Shown here piece after piece: positions 53,895-64,000 of a stretch of 64,000 nt of DNA. A program made the translations under genes and the position numbers. Origin of the DNA: Lateolabrax maculatus (lineage: Eukaryota; Chordata; Actinopteri; Acropomatiformes; Lateolabracidae); assembly GCA_031216445.1 (NCBI GenBank), contig CM062206.1:26379501-26443500 (forward strand). The letters run 5' to 3'. Within the stretch, counting starts at the first letter, position 1, and each line of letters starts with the position of its first letter. The notes below the pieces were generated by a model. It worked only from the letters and a program-made list of their open reading frames with translations. It did no database searches and was not told the DNA's origin.

Positions 53895-55765
53895 TCAGTA
53901 CTGCTGCTTACATTCCACCGGATGCTAATGCCAAGCCAGCAATGAATAAACTTCATGCAGCCATTAGCAAACAACAGACTGATCACCCGGAGGCTGCTTT
54001 TAATGTTGCGGGTGATTTTAATCATTCAAACTTAAAGACAGTGCTCCCCAAATTTCACCAACATGTTTCTTGCCACACCAGAGGAAACAAAACTTTGGAC
54101 CTTGTTTACACAAACATGGCTGCTGCCTACACTGCGACCCCCCTCCCCCACCTCGGACAGTCAGATCACCTTTCTTTTTTCCTCACCCCCAAATATTCAC
54201 CCCTCATCAACTGTGTCAAGCCATCAGTGAAGACCATCAAGGTGTGGCCAGCGGGGACAGACTCTGTACTCCAGGACAAGTTTCAACATACGGACTGGAG
54301 TATGTTTGCTTCTCAGGCCATCTGTGGATCACACATGGACATCAACAACTATGTTTCCTCTGATATGGAGTACATCACCACCATCATCAATGACGTGACG
54401 ACAGAGAAGCAAACCACCACGTACCCCAACAAGAAGCCATGGATGAGCAAGGAGGTGCGGCTCCTGCTGAAGGCCCGTAACACGGCCTTCAGATCAGGGG
54501 ATGCACAGGCCTACAGCACATCCAGGACTAACCTGAGGAGGGGCATCAAGAAGGCCAAGCACTGCTATAAGCTAAAGATAGAGGGTCACTTCTCCAACTC
54601 CCACCCCAGATGCATGTGGCAAGGCATCCAGGCCATTACCGACTACAAACCCAGCAACCTCACCCCCACAGTCACAGAAGAATCCTTCCTGAATGAGCTT
54701 AATGACTTTTATGCTCGCTTCGAGAGGGACAACAGAGACACCGCCACCAAGACAACACTCCCAGCAGACCACCAGCCCATCACATTCTTCTCCACTACTC
54801 AGCTGGATCAGCACACGCAAGGCTGCTGGACCTGACGGCATTCCTGGACGTGTGCTCAGGGCATGTGCGGAACAGCTCACTAGGATCTTCACGGACATTT
54901 TCAACCTGTCCCTCACCCAAGCAGCTGTGCCAACATGCTTTAAAGCTACATCCATTGTGCCAGTGCCAAAACACTCCAAACCGAAAACGACTACCACCCT
55001 GTAGGACTCACACCCATCATCATGAAGTGCTTTAAGCAGCTGTTCCTGGCACACCTGAAGGACTACCTCCCACCCACACTGGACCCACACCAGTTTGCCT
55101 ACTGCAGCAATATGAGCATAGTTGATGCCGTTTCCACAGCACTGCACTCTTTGCTCACACACCTGGACAACACCAACACCTATGCATGATCACTGTTTGC
55201 TGACTTCAGCTCAGCATTCAACATTGCATCCCCTCCAGGTTAATCACTAAACTTGGAGACCTGGGCACCTCCCTCTGCAACTGGATTATGGACTTTCTGA
55301 ACAACAGACAACATATTAGGTCAGGCCACACCTGCTCCACCACTGTCTCACTCAACACTGGTGTGCCACAAGGCTGTGTGCTGAGCCCATTCCTCTACTC
55401 CCTCTTCACCTACAACTGCAGACCTGTGCATGGATCCAACTCCATCATCAAGTTCGCAGACAACACCACGGTGATTGGTCTGATCAGCAATAACAATGAG
55501 ACAGCCTACAGGGAAGAGGTACAGCACCTGGTGCCAAAAATACCCTGCTCCTTAATACCAGCAAAACCAAGGACCTCATCGTGGACTTCAGGAAGGAAAA
55601 AAGAAGCACGCATGCCCCCATCCACATCAACGGAATGGACGTTGAGCTTGTCTCCAGCTTCAAGTTCCACCAATACCTCCAGCCTTGTCATGGTGAAAAG
55701 TGCATGGCCCAGTCATGGTCTGATGTGCAAATTAGGGGCTTCTGCATTTCACTATATTAAATAGC
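53895..55765 (+). mobile_element. Rex1/CR1-like LINE fragment (endonuclease and RT), broken
   Basis: 53,895-54,835 covers the endonuclease end (VAGDFNHSNLKTVLPK, LPHLGQSDHLSFFL with the catalytic SDH) and the linker (WMSKEVRLLLKARN). After a frameshift at about 54,830, 54,825-55,004 gives AAGPDGIPGRVLRACAEQLT and FKATSIVPVPKHSKPK, the RT start. Degraded sequence follows with DPHQFAYC-like and ADFSSAFNI-like motifs. 55,288-55,764 reads TGVPQGCVLSPFLYSLFTYN and FADNTTVIGLISNNNETAYR; the catalytic FADD is changed to FADN. Inactive. A non-LTR element of the jockey superfamily; Rex1/Babar is my best guess. Confidence 0.75.
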
Positions 55766-58449
55766 TAATTCTCAAAAGGGCTGTTGGCTACTGTTTTCAT
55801 GATCTCACAACAACACAGGCACCCAGAGGTGTCTGATCCAATAGGAAGTCATTCCACTCAAAAATTGATGATCAGTCAACCAACACAGATAAATAATCTT
55901 TAACAGGGATGTTAGAAAAAAAGTGTGGAAACAAAAAAGAGGGAAATTACAGCCCCAACACGCGTTACTTTAACGGCTCAATGCAGTTGAAAACAAAATG
56001 AGAAAATTGTTCTTTCACTTTTAACTTTATAAACTTCCTCAAGAAAATAGTATTGTTTTTACATATTACTTTAAAGTATCAATTTTTTTTGTAACATTAT
56101 ACACAAGCCCGACAGTTCATTCTTAACTTGGGAAAAAGCAGTTTAGAAAACAATCTCAACTCAAGGTTACTTGCCTTTCTTGGATTTGTGATTTTATTTC
56201 CACTCTTCTCTTTTCATCATCATTTCCATCCTGCCTTTCTTCCCCCTCCCTCTTGAGTTTGTTCCTTTTATGTTTTTTTAAAGACATTCCTGAGCACTAG
56301 CACTTGCTCAGACTCATTAGAGATGTACACTGCCAGATGATGTGTATACTGCCAGAGATTGAAGCTCAATGGCACATGATCCAGAGAGGAATTCAAACCC
56401 ACTGAAACTTCACCCCGATTAAGTGATGTAGACACAGAATCTTATTTTCTCAACAGCAGACATGAATGAAGAGCTCAAAGATGAAGACATACAGTCTTAC
56501 ACACACAAAGACACACACACACACACACCATCAAAGTAAAACACAAAATGAAGAAGGCTAATTAGGCATCTTTTGCCTGGGTTGTATTTCAAAGACGCTT
56601 TCTCTTTCTTCCTCTTCATTTGTAGCCGGTGCAGGAGTAGCTAATTCAGAGCTTTCACACTGACTGCATAACCTAATGGCCATACACTAACAGTATTCAT
56701 TTAGCAAATGAAAGTGGCCTGGCTGTCACAATCTGCTCCTCAGTCCCTCTCCTCATCCCCAGCCTTCTGCATTGCTCGCTGTCCCAGTCTCACTTCTCCC
56801 AGGCCAGGTCCTTTCCTTCCTTCCCCAGACCTGCCATGTGTCCACAGGATGCCCTCAGAGTTTCCCTCTTATAGTGACCCGACCTTCCCAGCTCACCTCC
56901 TCACCTGCAACTCATTCCTTCAACAGCCTCTTGCTACTTATACCAGTCCGTTTGCATTGTTCTCTGCCAGATCTGTTTATCTGAGATGATTTGTTGTACA
57001 CAGCATTGCACAAAGTTACCACTAACTCAACAATAAAAAATAAAACAAACTGCACAGTTTTTGAAGGGAGCACGGAGGAGTATTGTGGTTACTGTTTACT
57101 GTATTAGTAAAATTTGACGTTTACCATCAAATACATCTGCTGCTTATCTTTGCAGGTAAGACACATACTGTTAAGTATTATATTGCGTTTTTATTTTATT
57201 TTAATTAGCATAAGCTTTAACACACAAATACAAAAAGAGGTTTAAAGGTTTATGTTAGGAAAAGCCCCAAAGTATGTTACATGCAATGTCAGAAGATTAA
57301 AATAATAAATGAAGGTATCCACATCATGCCAGCTGTGATGGACAGATGGATGGATGGATACCATCAAACTTATTTTTTTAAAGTTTAAAGGAGATTGTCC
57401 GAGTCAGACACATATTCACCAACAAGAAATAGTCGGTTTAGTTTATGTGAGGGGTGCAGGAGGCAGGACATGATGCAAAAAGTCACTGCGTTTGTAATTG
57501 TGTGTTTTTAAGATTTTCACTAGAAATAACACAGCTTTTATTTCCTCTCTCCCATTAGCGCTAGCTTCACAGTGGAGTGTTCAGGCCCGGTCAAAACAAT
57601 GCAGCTGTTAGCTGGCTGCATTTATCCAAAGTCTGTGGATAAGAGGAGAGCTTGTGGATAAAAGGAGCAGTTAAAGTCAGTTAAAAGTCCGCTCCGACTG
57701 ATTTGGACATTTGCATTCACACATACAGCGAGGCAAAAGCTGCTTACAGCTTTCTCTCTCTTTTGCATGTCAGAGAAAACCAAACATTAATTTACTGAGA
57801 GTAATATGTGTGTTGACGTATAGCTGCACTTTCTGGAACAGCTGTTTGGAGGAAAGGTCTCCAAAAATACTGCAGCCATCAGCACCCACAGATCTGCTAT
57901 CTGTTCCTGCTTTGTACATTTTGTAGTTTTATTAACCACTTATGAAACAGCTCTTCAAAATTCGAGAGTGGCTTATTTTCACTTCTTTGTAGAATTTACT
58001 AAATGTATGGTAAACTGAGATTTTAGGGGGGAAGAAGTTTTTCTGTGTCAGGGAAAGGGTCAAACAAATATATTAAACACTGGGGATCTTGGCTTAATTT
58101 ATGAAACACAAGATTTAGTATTTCATGTTAAATAATAACATCCGCTGTCTGTGACCACCAGATGAAAACCTCTTACAATATCCAGTGGGAAAAAGTCAAA
58201 AGTCATAAGGACAACTGACACCAAAGACTATCTTTTAACAGGGACAGAGGTTACCATCTCCCCCCATATACAACCACCTATGATTATAGTGGTGAGTATA
58301 GAATTTTGGTCACATAATGACAACATCTGCAGATGATGAAAAATCTCTCCACGAAAAACCCTGAATGAACATTGAAATCATTTTGTCAAGCTACTGTTTC
58401 CAAGGGAAAACCTTTATGCTCAATCCAAATTTTATTTCAGACACTATCA
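55766..58449. other. No recognised gene
   Basis: No supported coding region. A short AC repeat lies at about 56,509-56,527. The C-rich patch 56,730-57,000 has an open frame of low complexity and may be part of a dispersed repeat that I cannot name. A GATG repeat occurs near 57,340. Confidence 0.4.
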
Positions 58450-58690
58450 GTCAAGTCAAGTCAATTTTATTTGTATAGCACCAAATCAAAACAAAAGTTA
58501 CCTCAAGGCACTTTTCACATAGAGTAGGTCTAGACCATACTCTTTAAAATATCTTATATACAGAGACCCAACAATTTCCACCATGAGCAAGCACTTGGCG
58601 ACAGTGGTGAGGAAAATCTACCTTTTAACAGGTAGAAACCTCGAGCAGAACCGGGCTCGGGTGGTGGCCATCTGCCTTGACCAATTAGCA
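58450..58690 (-). mobile_element. L2-type LINE 3' tail
   Basis: Minus-strand 3' UTR end with GAC repeats at 58,450 and the AACCTCGAGCAGAACC body. More diverged than the copies at 31-51 kb and 5'-truncated at about 58,690. Confidence 0.75.
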
Positions 58691-60858
58691 AACTGTTATT
58701 GGAGCGTATGGCCTAGTAAAAAATGTTTTGTTCAGACAGACAGTCGTGCCATGTAGCTGCTGCTAAAATGGAATAAGGAACTTAAATTCTGCAATTACTC
58801 TAAGGACTTGATGTGTACACACAAAATGCCTGATGGTGTCAAAGAGCAATTCTGCTTTATTTTGTATTTATTTTTTTTATAATAAAACAGGAATAAGGAG
58901 GTTGTTAAATATGTTTAACCATGTAAATGTCTCAAATTTTGGGGACAGGAAACATTTGGTCTGACTTTGGAAAAACACAAGCACCAAAATAAAGCATCTT
59001 TAGAGGGGGTTGAGGCAACTAACCATGTCCATTATTTTCTTCTTTGTACATAGTACTACATAGCAGCTAATCTGACAATATCATATTGATATATGTAGCA
59101 CCTACAATGAATAACCCTCTAAATTTTCACTGCCGGTATAGAATTATTATGATAGTTCATCATTTCCAATCACACCACTGCTCTGTTGTCACCCCACCTC
59201 CCTGCCTCCTCTCTTTTTTTTACTCTTAATAAGTCATTTTTTAAATTGATCACAGCCACTGAAGATAACAGTGCAAATGTTATTCTGTGTAACAGCTAAG
59301 TTGTGACTTTCCCTGACTTCTGTTAGAGAAAATTATTAAAAACCCTAGACAGATGGACCCTTTCTTATGTAAAACTATGCAGATGAATGTCTTTTCTATT
59401 AGCATATATTAAAGTGTTGAAGACGGTGTCACTATGGTCACTATGGCCCTCTCTCTGCTTCGCCTGGCTCTGCATCCCTTTATTTTCCATTCAGAGACAG
59501 AGTCCACTAATTACCTGCAACATTAGGCAGCACGTAATGAGGAGACAACTTCTAGTCCCCAAAAAAGGAGGGGAGAGGTAGAATATTGAAGAGTGAGTTG
59601 AAAGAAGGCAGAGAGACAGATAATAGGGGTGATTTAATGTTAAAGTTACTTGATTGTCTCCCATAGGAGAAAATTGTCTTGGAATAAGGGAACTGCTGCG
59701 TCAAACAAGACATTACAATAAAAACACATTAAATAAGAACACATGCTGGAAAAGGCAGGTGTCATGTCCGTACATGCATGAGTCGAACTGCAAAGGCCTA
59801 GTCATTTTGTTAATATAACCCGCTCAAGTAGCCAAAAAAAGTTAAAACCACTGTGATGGTCATAGCCAAACTTGGTAACATGTTCCCAGTTCACACTCTC
59901 TCACCTCATGAATTTCCTACCTACACAGGTTAATTTAGAATGCAGGCAGCCACACCCAAACAATAACATCGCAGTTGGTTTGATTAGGAATTTATTGGCT
60001 TTTAACTTTACATTATTTGGATTCTGTATTAATCATTGTTTTCTTTGTCTTTGAGTTACCGTGGTTGTTGGGGGAGGTCCTTTTCCTGGAGGAGTAAAAG
60101 GCATAGCTGAGGACTGGTTAAATCCTGCAGCAGCTCATTAGGCCAAACCATGTGCCGCTATGTCATGGCACATGACACAATGTAATTTGTGTTTAATTAG
60201 TGTTGCATTGTATTGAGTTGTAGTTGATGTTCATCTTCTTTACCCCTTGTGTGTTATTTAGTTTGGCTAAGCCACTATATATGTTACCTCGTGAGTCATT
60301 GTAGTAGGTTTATTCAGTTGACACTGTCTTTAGTTGTGATTGTATTGAAATTGTCTTTTGTTGACCTCCTTTATAGGCCTAGTTATTAAATTCTTTGTTA
60401 AAGTTTCAGAAAAGGCAGAAGGCTGGGATGTCATTGGGTTTATGCAGCAGCTGATACTACATCTCTTCGGACAGGAAAACTTTCCCAATCCCCCCGGTAA
60501 TTGAGAGAGCTGACCGGAGCCACACACTCAAAACTGATTTAAACAAACTAATGGATAAGTAGACTATTAACTAATTAGCTAATTACACCCCTCCCTCTCT
60601 CTTTATTATATTTTTTGGGTTTCATTTTTTTCTTCTCTTTCTGAATTAATTTGATTTTCTGTAACCTAAAGTTAAATTGTCTTTTTGTGCGAGTGCTTAA
60701 TTTAATTAAGTTTTTTTCTTTTCTGTATCTCTTTTTTCTAAAACTAGAGGACATGTAGGAAAATATATAGCATTGGTCTTTGATAGAGAAGAGCAGTAGA
60801 CTTGAAATTTAAGTTTTTTCAAAGTAGCCTACATGTGAACATGCACACGCAAATGTAT

Positions 60859-60903
<45 letters not shown>

Positions 60904-61245
60904 ATGTATTGAACTTAATTCTGTAAGAAAAGAGATTAAGATTAGGAACAGATTTAGTTGGTACTATTTATTTGCCACCATTGTAAAGGAAACTAGAAAC
61001 TGACCAGAGCCCCATGAAGTTTAGGGGTATGCTTTACATGGAGTATACCAGAGTGAGAGGCAGGAGGTTCTCTGGGAACGAAAGGGAATATGTTGTGTTT
61101 TATGTGTTATATTTTTGTTGTCTTGTCGTTGTGTTTATATTGTGGTTTACTTCATCACCTCCCTTTGTGCTTCTAATAATAATAATAATATGGAACTAAA
61201 AGTAGTTCAGCAAATTATTTTCCCACCTTTGTATTCATAATAGAT
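58691..61245. other. No recognised gene; GT microsatellite
   Basis: AT-rich sequence without a supported gene. A GT dinucleotide run of about 20 units lies at 60,862-60,902, and AAT repeats near 61,177-61,190. Confidence 0.4.
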
Positions 61246-61249
61246 AATG

Positions 61250-63180
61250 CCAAGATCTGAAGCATTGAAAGTCTACATCTTGAACATTCAAGTGCCAATC
61301 ATCCTATAAAAAAAAAGAAAATATTGAACTTTCTTAAAATAGACAGAGCAGATATTGCTTTACTCCAGGAAACTCATTTAAGTAAGGTGGAGCACGACAA
61401 ACTTAAAAAAGACTGGGTAGGTCAGGTGTATTCTGCATCTTATTCCACCAGAAGTAGGGGAGTTGTGATCATCATACGGAAATGACTACTTTTTGTCATT
61501 GAGACAGTACAATCTAACCAGAACGGTGTTATGTATTGATCCAAGGTTATTTATCTGGAGAAAATATTGTTATTTTAAATGTATATGCCACACCTAACTC
61601 ACCACCAAACTTTTTTACTAACCTTACTGAACTGACCTCTCCTTATATATCTTTAAATAGCATTATTAGTGGAGATTGGAACTATATCTTAAATCCTAAT
61701 TTAGATAGATCTCCCCAGGCTAAATGCCATAGTAAAAGTTCTAAAACTATTAGATAATTAATGAAAAGGGATGGGTAGATATATGGTGATTAAAAAACTC
61801 CTATTCCACATACTTCTGCAGCCTCAGTTTTAAATTGTAGGATTGGCTCAACTCACATATCAGACCATGCCCTAATTACTCTCAATTTAACTTTGTAAAC
61901 CCAGTACACACCTATAGATGGCCATGAAATAAAGCCGTTTTATTGGACCAAGAATTCTGCGATTACATCAGGAAAGAGCTTTCTGTGTTCTTGCAAATTG
62001 ATGACAATGGCTCTGTAAATCCCTCTACACTCTGGGAAACTACCAAAGCATATTTGAGAAGGCTTATTATTTCATTTTGTAGTAGAAAAGTGTAATTTTC
62101 TAAAAAACAAAGGTTATATGAATATGGGAATAAACCGGATATTTTACTTTCAAAACTTTTAAGCAACCATAATGGCCATAACTCAGTTGCATTTCTCAAG
62201 GACTTACACGGAAAACGTTGTTTTACATCTGAGAAGATTAATGTCATATTTATTAATTATTACAAATTGTTATATAGATCAGAAATACATAAAAGTGACT
62301 GTCAAATACAACAGGCTTTGAATAAGCCAATTACATTTGCAGAGATAAAGTAAGCTATTGACGACATCCCCTCTGCGGTTGAAAGCAGCCGGTCCGGAAG
62401 GCTTTCCCCCAGAAATATACAAAGTATTCAAAGACATTTTCACTCCACTCTTATGTAAAATTTACGAATATTCTTTCCTGAATCAAAAACTGCCTGAATC
62501 AACACAGAGTGCTGCCATTGCCTTAGGCAAGGTAAAGATCCAGAGGAACATTCCTCATATAGACCAATTCCTTTGCAATGTGTGGAAAATAAAATACTGG
62601 CCAAGCTTTTAGCTAAGCGACTCGACGCTATCCTACCCACCATCATTGGGCCTGATCAAACAGGATTTGTGAAAGGTCGTCATTCCTACACTAATGTAAG
62701 GCGCTTATTTGGGCTCATTCAATACTCCAAAAAAACACCTCTAGACTCTATGGTGGTCTCCCTAATACTGAGAAAGCGTTCGATCAAATCGAATGGAAAT
62801 ACATGTTCAATGTCTTGGAGCGTTTCTCTCTGGGCAATATATTTATAAGCTGGGTGAAATTACTGCTTACTTCTCCACAAGCAATGGTTATGGCTAATGG
62901 TCTCAAATAAGCTCTGTTCACTCTCGGGCTTGGCACTCGTCAAGGTTGTCCACTGTCCCCACTTTTGTTTTCCAGTGCCATCGAACTTCTGACCAAGGCT
63001 ATTGGAACACATCCACATGTTAATGGTATTAACAGTGGGAAAATGGAGCATATTATTTCATTGTATGTGGATGATATACTGCTATTTCTCTGCAAACTTA
63101 AACAATCAATTCCTGCTGTGCTAGAAATAATTAATGAATTTAGTAGTCTCTCTGGCTAATAAGATCAATGTGGGTAAATC
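61250..63180 (+). mobile_element. L1/Tx1-like LINE, ORF2 remnant
   Basis: With many stops and frame changes the plus strand shows an L1-type endonuclease (ALLQETHLSKVEHDKL, NIVILNVYATPNSPPNF, SGDWNYILNPNLDR, HISDHALITL) and reverse transcriptase (AAGPEGFPPEIYKVFKD, ENKILAKLLAKRLDAILP, GPDQTGFVKGRHSYTNVRRL, GTRQGCPLSPLL-like, and ISLYVDDILLFL with the catalytic YVDD). The domain order and motifs are of the L1 group. An L2 fragment interrupts it at 63,185 and it resumes at about 63,610. Confidence 0.75.
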
Positions 63181-63184
63181 TACT

Positions 63185-63605
63185 GCTCAGCTGGAGAGTC
63201 TTAAGAGACTTATTGGGGAATTACAATAATCCAACCTAGAATTAACAAATGCATGGACTAGTTTTTCTGCATCTTTTTGAGACCGGATATGCCTGATTTT
63301 TACAATGTTACGTAGGTGGAAGAAGGCAGTCCTTGTTATATCATGGAGTTAACCTCTTTTGTTTTATTTTTTTTTTTCATAGGGGCAATAGAATCGAGAG
63401 TTGTTTGCAGCAAGCCTGAATGAATGTTTGCCTAATGGCCTGTAGTCCTGTAATATGAATTCAAAAATTATTAAATAATGGTCTGATGAGAGAGGATTTT
63501 GTAGAAAGACTATTAAATGTTCAAGTTCGATCTCATATGACAGAACAAGATCGAGGGGTGGTTAAAACAGTTCAGAATACTGACCGGGAGCGCGGTAAAC
63601 AATAA
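63185..63605 (-). mobile_element. L2-type LINE fragment inside the L1
   Basis: Reads on the minus strand as separate pieces of L2 ORF2 (the FVNSRLDYCNS-like thumb at 63,210-63,330 and endonuclease-end sequence at 63,430-63,560), matching 33,770-35,700 with large internal deletions. Confidence 0.65.
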
Positions 63606-63609
63606 CAAA

Positions 63610-64000
63610 TAAAATTGGCTGTAAAGTTTTCCAGGTTCGGTTTGAAAGACTAAGATGAATTTATCTCCTATCCTTAAAAACGTTAAATTGGATTTACTTA
63701 GCTGTCATTAAAATGAACATACTCCGTAGAATTTTGTATCCTATGCAAATGTTACCTAATGACATCCCAAGCAGCTTTTTTAAAGATCTGCATAGGATCA
63801 TATTTAAGTTTATTTGGAAAAATAGATGTCCTAAAATGAGACTGAAGAAACTCCAGCTGCCAGTGATAAATGGGGGCTTTGCAGTACAAAACTTTCAATA
63901 CCATCACTGGTCAATACAATTAAAAAAAATTATCAGAAAGGGTGGCACAAGACCCTAAATCAATTACAATTGATTACACCTTAAATCGCAAGGATATAAC
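63610..64000 (+). mobile_element. L1-like LINE ORF2 continuation
   Basis: 63,713-63,958 encodes MNILRRILYPMQMLPNDIPS and FKFIWKNRCPKMRLKKLQLP, then VINGGFAVQNFQYHHW, the typical post-RT part of L1-group ORF2. It runs off the end of the window. Confidence 0.7.

Overview
The window looks like teleost (ray-finned fish) genomic DNA. It is AT-rich and intron-bearing, and it is packed with families typical of fish genomes: L2-type LINEs whose 3' ends carry a repeated TTGAC motif, Rex1/CR1-like and L1-like LINEs, hAT MITEs, a CACTA/EnSpm element, a retrovirus and a Polinton/Maverick. I recognise no ordinary host gene, tRNA, rRNA or CRISPR array. Every coding region I can name belongs to a mobile element, so this is a nested transposon graveyard with a few still-open genes.

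Layout. 1-8.3 kb: quiet sequence with decayed Ty3/gypsy and LINE fragments. 8,322-28,968: one very large CACTA/EnSpm-type DNA transposon (CACTG...CAGTG ends, TA duplication). It encodes a zinc-finger DDE-type transposase (17,957-20,609, two exons, intact) and a second, SAM-domain gene (20,687-26,895, five exons, one premature stop). A hAT-like MITE lies inside it, and inside that MITE sits a minus-strand endogenous retrovirus (10,604-16,660) with two 456-bp LTRs that differ at 4 positions by my reading. The retrovirus has lost gag, protease and reverse transcriptase but keeps open integrase and envelope frames. Its envelope carries an immunoglobulin V-like domain and a mucin-like stalk in front of a normal surface/transmembrane architecture.

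29-36 kb: LINE tails, a retroviral/gypsy integrase scrap and a largely complete but broken minus-strand L2 LINE. 37.0-44.9 kb: a decayed Polinton/Maverick (adintovirus-like) with an integrase tail, penton-like minor capsid, pX-like core protein, major capsid and cysteine protease on the plus strand, and DNA polymerase B, packaging ATPase and a small conserved protein on the minus strand. It is split by two LINE insertions. 44.9-58.7 kb: a possible LTR, a 2.7-kb terminal-inverted-repeat element, L2 pieces arranged as an inverted pair, a 364-bp LTR-like element with a 5-bp duplication, and a Rex1/CR1-like LINE. 58.7-64 kb: mostly unannotated, then an L1-like LINE interrupted by an L2 fragment.

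The genes cooperate only within their own elements. The CACTA transposase and SAM-domain protein presumably serve transposition, and the Polinton genes form a replication-plus-virion module. The two observations that most deserve follow-up are the Ig-domain envelope and the giant two-gene CACTA element.
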